Source of the DNA: Streptomyces sp. TRM68367
GTDB lineage: Bacteria; Actinomycetota; Actinomycetes; Streptomycetales; Streptomycetaceae
Assembly: GCF_014495685.1 (NCBI RefSeq)
Contig: NZ_JACTVI010000068.1
Coordinates: 1-44,747, forward strand
Length of the DNA: 44,747 bases
Direction of reading: 5' to 3'
How positions within the stretch are numbered: position 1 is the stretch's first letter; every line of letters starts with the position of its first letter. The position numbers and the translations under genes are program-made. The notes below the pieces were generated by a model. That model worked only from the letters and a program-made list of their open reading frames with translations, did not search any database and was not told the DNA's origin. This document shows positions 40,448 to 44,747 of this stretch, in pieces.

Positions 40448-42804
40448 TGGGCCCCCATGACACGCCGGTGCAACCCGCCGTCGAACTCCAACGGTTCGCC
40501 GGCCGCGGCGTCCAGGTCGATGCGCACGGTGTGAACGACACCCGTGAACTCGTTGTCGAGGACGGGATAGTCGTCGGTCACCGGCGTACTCAGGTCCACT
40601 CCGACGTCGAGGGTCTCGTCGAACGAGAAGTAGTACGGAATGGTCTGCTCGACGCGTCCGGTCGCCTGCCGCTCGCCGTCCACCAGGAGTACCGCGGTCC
40701 CGCCCTTGCCGAGTCCTCCACCGTCGTAGTCGAACTCGAGCCGCACCTCGTGCCGTCCCGGTGTCAGGGCCTTGTCGCCGCGCACGGTGTACAGGCTCAT
40801 CCCGAAGTAGTTGTAGGCGTACGCCGGCTTTCCCCCGGTGACGTACAGGGACCAGCCGCCGAACCGGCCGCCCTGGGCGATGAGCACACCCTCGGCCGTC
40901 GGCTCCGGCACGTCGATGTCGGCGGTGATGCTGTGCGAGCGGTTCTTGACGTTGGGGGTGGTCTCCTCCGTGAAGCGCCGCATTCCGCCGCGGTAGGTCA
41001 CGGACCTCCGGTCGCCGAGCAGATCGATGCGCCCGGCGACGGCGGGGTTCTCGCGTTCGGTGACCCGGTCGTCCAGTGGGAAGACCTGGTACTTCGCCGC
41101 TTCGATCAGAAACAGGTCCTGGAGCGTGCGCAGCATGCCGGGATGCTCGGCGGCGAGATCGTGGGCCTGGCTCCAGTCCTTGTTGAGGTCGTAGAGCTCC
41201 CAGACGTCGTCGGAGAATCTCCGGCTGCTGTCCGGCACCATCTCCCAGGGGATGCCGTGCCGGGTGACCGCCATCCAGCCCTCGTGGTAGATGCCCCGGT
41301 TGCCGCACATCTCGAAGTACTGCGTGCGATGGAACTCGGGCGCCCGGGGATCGGCGAGCGTGCGCCACATGCTCGTCCCCTCGAGGGGCTGCTGGGTCAC
41401 CCCGTCGACGCTGAACGGCGCCGGGATGCCCGCACAGTCCAGGATCGTCGGCAGTACGTCGATCACGTGCGAGAACTGGTGGCGCAGGCCACCGCGTTCG
41501 GGGACCCCTCGGGGCCAGTGCAGGATCATGCCGTCCCGGGTGCCGCCGAAGTGCGAGGCCACCTGCTTGGTCCACTGGTAGGGGGTGTTGAGCGCCAGCG
41601 CCCAGCCCGCCGGGGCGATCGGATAGCTGTACGGCCCGCCGATCTCGTCGAGGTGGTCGATCATCTCGTTTGGGTCGTCCACCACGCCGTGCCCGAGCCG
41701 GTGCTCGACGATCGTCCCCTCGATACCGCCCTCGCCCGAGGCGCCGTTGTCGCCGAGGATGTAGAGGATCAGGGTGTTGTCCAGCTCGCCGAGCTCCTCG
41801 AGCGCGTCGACGAACCTGCCGACCTGCACGTCGGCGTGTTCGGTGAAGGCGGCGAACGTCTCCATGAACCGGGCCGCCAGCCGGCGCTGGTTGCCGGTGA
41901 GTTCGTCCCAGTGGGGAACGCCCTCCGCCCAGCTCGCGAGTTCGGCATGCTCGGGCACCACCCCGAGTTCCTTCTGCCGCCGCAGGGTCACCTCGCGCTG
42001 GCGGTCCCAGCCGTGGTCGAAGCGCCCGCGGTACTTCTCCCGCCACTTGGGGCCGACGTGCAGCGGTGCGTGCGCGGCACCGAGCGCGAGGTAGGTGAAG
42101 AACGGGCGGTCCGGGGTCAGGGTGCGCTGGGTGCGGACCCAGTCGATGGCGTGGTCGACGAGGTCCTCGGAGAGGTGGTAGCCGTCCTCGGGCCGGCGGT
42201 CCGGCTCGACGGGGGTGGTGCCCCGGTAGAGCAGGGGGTACCAGTGGTTCATCTCGGCGCCCATGAAACCGTAGAAGGTGTCGAACCCCTCCCCGGTCGG
42301 CCAGCGGTCGAACGGCCCCACCGCGCTGATCTCCCGCGGTGGGGTCTGATGCCATTTGCCGAAGGCGGCCGTGCTGTAGCCGTTGCCCTGCAGGATCTGG
42401 GCCATGGTCGCCGCACTGCGCGGCCGGAATCCGTTGTAGCCGGGGGCCGCCGTGGTCATCTCGGTGGTGCCGCCCATGCCCACCGAGTGATGGTTGCGTC
42501 CGGTCAGCAGGGCCTGCCGGGTCGGCGAGCACAGGGCCGTCACATGGAACCGGGTGTAGCGCAGCCCGTTGTCGGCGAGCCGTTCCGCGGCGGGCATCTC
42601 GCAGGGGCCGCCGAATGCGCTGGAGGTGCCGAACCCGAGGTCGTCGACCAGCACGATCACCACGTTCGGTGCTCCCTGCGGGGGAGGTACCGGACCGACG
42701 GGGGTGAAGGGAGCCTCCTGGTCGTGGACGTCCATCGCTGTGGTCAGCGGTCGGCGTGTGTCCGGTCGCGGGAGTATGTGCCGTCCGGCGTCGAACTCAG
42801 TCAT
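40444..42804 (-). CDS. Type I (formylglycine) arylsulfatase, large AtsD-like form
   Basis: 786 residues from ATG (MTEFDAGRHILPRP) with GGAG six bases upstream; the frame extends to 42954 without support. The sulfatase core has metal ligands in VIVLVDDLGFG (Asp54, Asp55), the modification motif C-x-P-x-R as Cys92 in LCSPTRQALLTGRNHHSVGM, FGKWH, HAPLH and GDNGASGEGG. The C-terminal 200 residues add a beta-rich domain (GGKPAYAYNYFGMSLYTVRG, LFDETLDVGVDLSTPV-like) seen in large mycobacterial-type enzymes. There is no signal peptide, so the enzyme is cytoplasmic, as is FGE. The substrate is unknown. Two candidate regulatory dyads lie upstream, and a LysR gene precedes it. Confidence 0.92.
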
Positions 42805-42826
42805 GTATTTCTCCGATGCGAGGCCC

Positions 42827-42859
42827 GGCCGGGAAATGTCACACGTTCTTCTCCCGGCC
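42827..42859. promoter_or_regulatory. Interrupted inverted repeat before the sulfatase gene
   Basis: GGCCGGGA, 17 bases, TCCCGGCC: perfect 8-bp arms centred about 40 bases before the sulfatase ATG. It could be an operator or a leader hairpin overlapping the transcription start. Confidence 0.45.
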
Positions 42860-42995
42860 GAATAACCGGCGTCCTGAAACTGGTCTAAGCGGTCCGGGAA
42901 ACCCGCTGCCCGCGGTGCAGTAAAAATGTCAGTCGCCGCGGCACCGGTCAACAAGATGCCGTGAAGCCCCCTGAACCGGTTTTGAATGAAGGCGG

Positions 42996-43008
42996 TAGAA
43001 AACTTCTA
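42996..43008. promoter_or_regulatory. LysR-type (T-N11-A) binding-site candidate
   Basis: TAGAAAACTTCTA has perfect TAGAA/TTCTA arms around AAC, begins with T and ends with A 11 bases later, and is AT-rich in a GC-rich context. It is nested in a longer imperfect dyad (CGGTAGAA to TTCTATACCG). It lies about 195 bases before the sulfatase start and just after the LysR stop, the typical arrangement for a LysR activator site. It could also serve as the LysR terminator. Confidence 0.45.
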
Positions 43009-43030
43009 TACCGGCAGCGGTGTCAGGGCC

Positions 43031-43912
43031 CTAGTCCCGGGCGGGTGCGGTCGCCAGGTCCACGAACGCCTGGGCGGCGGGGGACAGCGGGCCCGACCGC
43101 CAGACCAGCCGGCCGTGGCGCAGCAGCCGCGGGCGGTTGGACAGCATTCGGGCCCCGCGCAGCGCGGCGTCCCGGGCCATGGAGGCGGGCAGCAGTGAGG
43201 CGCCGACGCCGGAGAGGACCAGCGGCACGATCATCGCGCGGTGCGCGGTCTCCACGACGATCCTCGGCGGGACGCCCAGCGCGGTGCACACGTCGTCCAG
43301 CGCCGCCCGGGTCTCGGTGCCCGGCGGTGTCACTATCAGATCCAGGGCGGCCAGTTCGCGCGACGTGATGGTGTCGCCCGGCGGAATGCGGTGATCCGGC
43401 GGCAGCACGACGTGCATCTCCTGCTCCGGCAGGTCGATGCCGCGGAGGTCCGCCGTGGGCACCGACGCGTCCACCAGGCCGAGTTCGCACTGGCCGGCCG
43501 CGACCATGTGCGCCACGGCAGGGCCCTGCTCCGGGTCGACCACGCGCACGGAGACCTTCGGGTGCGCGCGATGGAAGTGCCCCAGCATGCCGGCGAGCGG
43601 GTCGACCGACAGGGTCGTCTGGGAGACGATGTCGAGCCGGCCGCCGCTGAGCCCGAGGACCTCACGGACCAGGGAACTGGCCGTGGACAGGTCACGCATG
43701 ACCTGCCGCGCCGGCTGGACCAGCGCCTCGCCCGCCGCGGTGAGGGCGACGCCGTGCGGGAGGCGGTGAAACAGTTTTCCGCCGAATTCGCGCTCCAGGG
43801 CGCGGATCGCGTGGGACAGCGAGGGCTGGGCGACATGGAGGGAAATGGCCGCGGCTGTGAATCCGCCGTGCTCGACCACGGCGAGGAAGTATTCCAGCTG
43901 GCGTCGTTCCAT
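43031..43912 (-). CDS. LysR-family transcriptional regulator
   Basis: 293 residues from ATG (MERRQLEYFLAVVEHGGFTA) with GGAG five bases upstream. The N-terminal helix-turn-helix reads AAAISLHVAQPSLSHAIRAL followed by EREFGGKLFHRLPHGVALTA. The effector domain (about 90-290) has the type 2 periplasmic-binding fold: LDIVSQTTLSVDPLAGMLGH, KVSVRVVDPEQGPAVAHMVA, LGLVDASVPTADLRGIDLPE. It precedes the sulfatase, FGE and binding-protein genes in the same direction and is their likely regulator; the inducer would be a sulfated or quaternary-ammonium compound or its product. It resembles CynR/CysB-like regulators only at the general family level. Confidence 0.9.
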   Translation of the reverse strand: MERRQLEYFLAVVEHGGFTAAAISLHVAQPSLSHAIRALEREFGGKLFHRLPHGVALTAAGEALVQPARQVMRDLSTASSLVREVLGLSGGRLDIVSQTTLSVDPLAGMLGHFHRAHPKVSVRVVDPEQGPAVAHMVAAGQCELGLVDASVPTADLRGIDLPEQEMHVVLPPDHRIPPGDTITSRELAALDLIVTPPGTETRAALDDVCTALGVPPRIVVETAHRAMIVPLVLSGVGASLLPASMARDAALRGARMLSNRPRLLRHGRLVWRSGPLSPAAQAFVDLATAPARD

Positions 43913-43957
43913 CGGCTCTCCGTAAATTCCGGGCAACGTTATCACCGGGCGTCGGGG

Positions 43958-44321
43958 GTGGACCTGGCGGGCGTGGCGGAGATCATCGACGTCGTCATCG
44001 AGGCGGCCGCCCGGAGACGTACCGGCAGGTCTTCTACGACCGCGACCTCGCCGGCACCGTCGTCCTGGTCGGCGTCTCCACCCTGGAGATGAAGCTGGAA
44101 CTGCCGCTGCTGGACGTCTTCGGCCGGGGCGGCGCGCTGAAGTCGAGCTGGTACGGCGACTGCCTGCCCTCCCGGGACTCCCCGATGCTCATCGACCTCT
44201 ATCTGCAGGGCCGTCTCGATCTGGACGCCTACGTCACGGAGACCATCAACCTGGACGAGGTCGAGAAGGCCTCGAGCGGATGCACGGCGGCGACGTCCTG
44301 CGCTCGGTGGTGGTCCTCTGA
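43958..44321 (+). pseudogene. C-terminal fragment of S-(hydroxymethyl)mycothiol dehydrogenase, two frameshifts
   Basis: The middle piece is unmistakable: MKLELPLLDVFGRGGALKSS, WYGDCLPSRDSPMLIDLYLQ and GRLDLDAYVTETINLDEVEK, the end of the zinc/NAD mycothiol-dependent formaldehyde dehydrogenase (MscR/AdhE2). Upstream the frame shifts near 44010 (GRPETYRQVFYDRDLAGTVV is in the same frame as the middle piece, while DVVIEAAA is not). Downstream it shifts again after EKA, where the matching end LERMHGGDVLRSVVVL lies in another frame. About the first 240 residues are missing. It is non-functional, but it marks a lost detoxification gene. Confidence 0.85.
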
Positions 44322-44613
44322 CGGCCGGCGCCCGCATCGGGGACCCATCGGCGACGCCATCGCCCGGGCGGTCGGGAGTGCCGGCTCGCATCACTCCAGG
44401 CAGGCCGCCCTCTTCCCGCACATCCTGGGCAGGAGAGGGTGGCCTTCCTTCGCTCTGCCCGTTGTTGCGCAGTGCACTGCTTGTTGCGCCAGAAGAAGCG
44501 CGGAAGTGTGCGGTTTCCTGGCCTCTGAACGCCTTGACAAGGGTTCTGGGCCGCCCGCAAACTGGCGTTGCGCTAACCGCAATCCGTTTCGCTATACGCA
44601 CTGAGGTGTGATG
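44322..44613. other. Intergenic region before the Rieske gene
   Basis: No coding frame is recognisable. It carries the TTGCG/CGCAA dyad and an upstream TTGCGCAGTGCACTGC stretch near 44468 with partial dyad symmetry. TTGACA at 44534 may be a -35 element, but no matching -10 is clear. Confidence 0.4.
44568..44582 (+). promoter_or_regulatory. IclR-type operator candidate
   Basis: TTGCGCTAACCGCAA: 5-bp arms TTGCG/CGCAA around 5 bases, 32 bases before the Rieske start. The half-site G-T-T-G-C-G and its spacing resemble sites bound by IclR-family regulators of aromatic and betaine-type catabolism in actinobacteria. A second, weaker match (TTCGCTATACGCA) follows at once. No IclR gene is in the window. 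Confidence 0.35.
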
Positions 44614-44747
44614 ATGATTCCCGCGTGCCGACTCGCGGATCTCCCGCGAGGCGAGGCCCTCCGGCTCGACATCGACCCGCCGGTCTCGGTGTTCCACACC
44701 GACGACGGCGAGCTCTTCGCCATCGACGACACCTGCACCCACCAGGA
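44614..44747 (+). CDS. Rieske [2Fe-2S] ferredoxin, N-terminal part (runs off the right edge)
   Basis: 44 residues are visible: MIPACRLADLPRGEALRLDI, DPPVSVFHTDDGELFAIDD, then TCTHQ. The small beta-sheet start followed by G-E-L-F-A-I-D-D-T-C-T-H is the first Cys-x-His motif of Rieske ferredoxins such as the ferredoxin component of 3-phenylpropionate-type dioxygenases. The second C-x-x-H motif lies beyond the window. It would pass electrons from a reductase to a ring-hydroxylating or demethylating oxygenase, which must be encoded further right. TGAGG seven bases upstream favours this ATG; an ATG directly before it is the alternative. Confidence 0.82.
   Translation, partial: MIPACRLADLPRGEALRLDIDPPVSVFHTDDGELFAIDDTCTHQ

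Larger units (their letters stand above)
42805..43030 (-). promoter_or_regulatory. Sulfatase promoter region
   Basis: A 226-base gap downstream of the LysR stop. It is the most AT-rich stretch of this region and holds the two dyads listed separately. The GGAG ribosome site of the sulfatase is at its end. Confidence 0.5.

Overview
This is high-GC actinobacterial DNA, almost certainly Streptomyces or a close relative. Evidence is the strong third-position GC bias, frequent GTG starts, ATGA/GTGA stop-start overlaps, Streptomyces-type family members throughout, and a copy of a Streptomyces-style GC-rich dispersed repeat. I found no tRNA, rRNA, CRISPR array or intact insertion sequence. Assignments were made by reading translations and motifs by eye; no database search was run.

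Layout. (1) About 0-16 kb is an ion-homeostasis island: the start of an SLC13/NhaD-type transporter, a CPA1 Na+/H+ antiporter, a KtrB-KtrA potassium uptake pair, a complete kdp locus (a 27-aa membrane ORF, kdpF, A, B, C, then kdpE and kdpD), and a SulP/STAS anion transporter. (2) About 14.7-21 kb holds a SpoIIE-type PP2C phosphatase, a small membrane protein, a DUF4142 protein, a copper-radical-oxidase pseudogene with its middle deleted, a ClC chloride channel/antiporter and a PCu(A)C-like lipoprotein. Four copies of an imperfect palindrome (TTTTGCAT-N-ATGCAAAA type) lie at promoters here and suggest a common regulator. (3) About 21-24.7 kb is partly decayed (alcohol dehydrogenase, SDR and DUF1707 remnants), with an intact YihY/BrkB membrane protein, a MarR regulator and a small membrane protein. 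(4) About 24.7-32.9 kb, minus strand, is a partial complex I operon, nuoA-X-H-J-K-L-M-N. It has no NADH module and no NuoI, and gene X looks like a degenerate NuoB/NuoD hybrid without Fe-S cysteines. (5) About 33.3-38.4 kb, minus strand, is an ABC ATPase, an ABC permease and a large exported beta-propeller phosphoesterase. (6) About 38.5-43.9 kb, minus strand, is a LysR regulator, a large type I sulfatase, its formylglycine-generating enzyme and a glycine-betaine/proline-type binding lipoprotein, closed by a clear intrinsic terminator. (7) The right end has a decayed mycothiol-dependent formaldehyde dehydrogenase fragment and the start of a Rieske ferredoxin gene.

How the parts may work together. 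Regions 1 and 2 deal with K+, Na+/H+, Cl- and oxyanion balance. A 25-bp element is identical in the 5' leaders of the antiporter and the SulP gene, which points to a shared cis-acting signal. Region 6 reads as one transcription unit: the FGE matures the sulfatase Cys, and the binding protein suggests a sulfated or released quaternary-ammonium compound as ligand. The scattered pseudogenes fit an accessory, actively eroding part of a Streptomyces chromosome.
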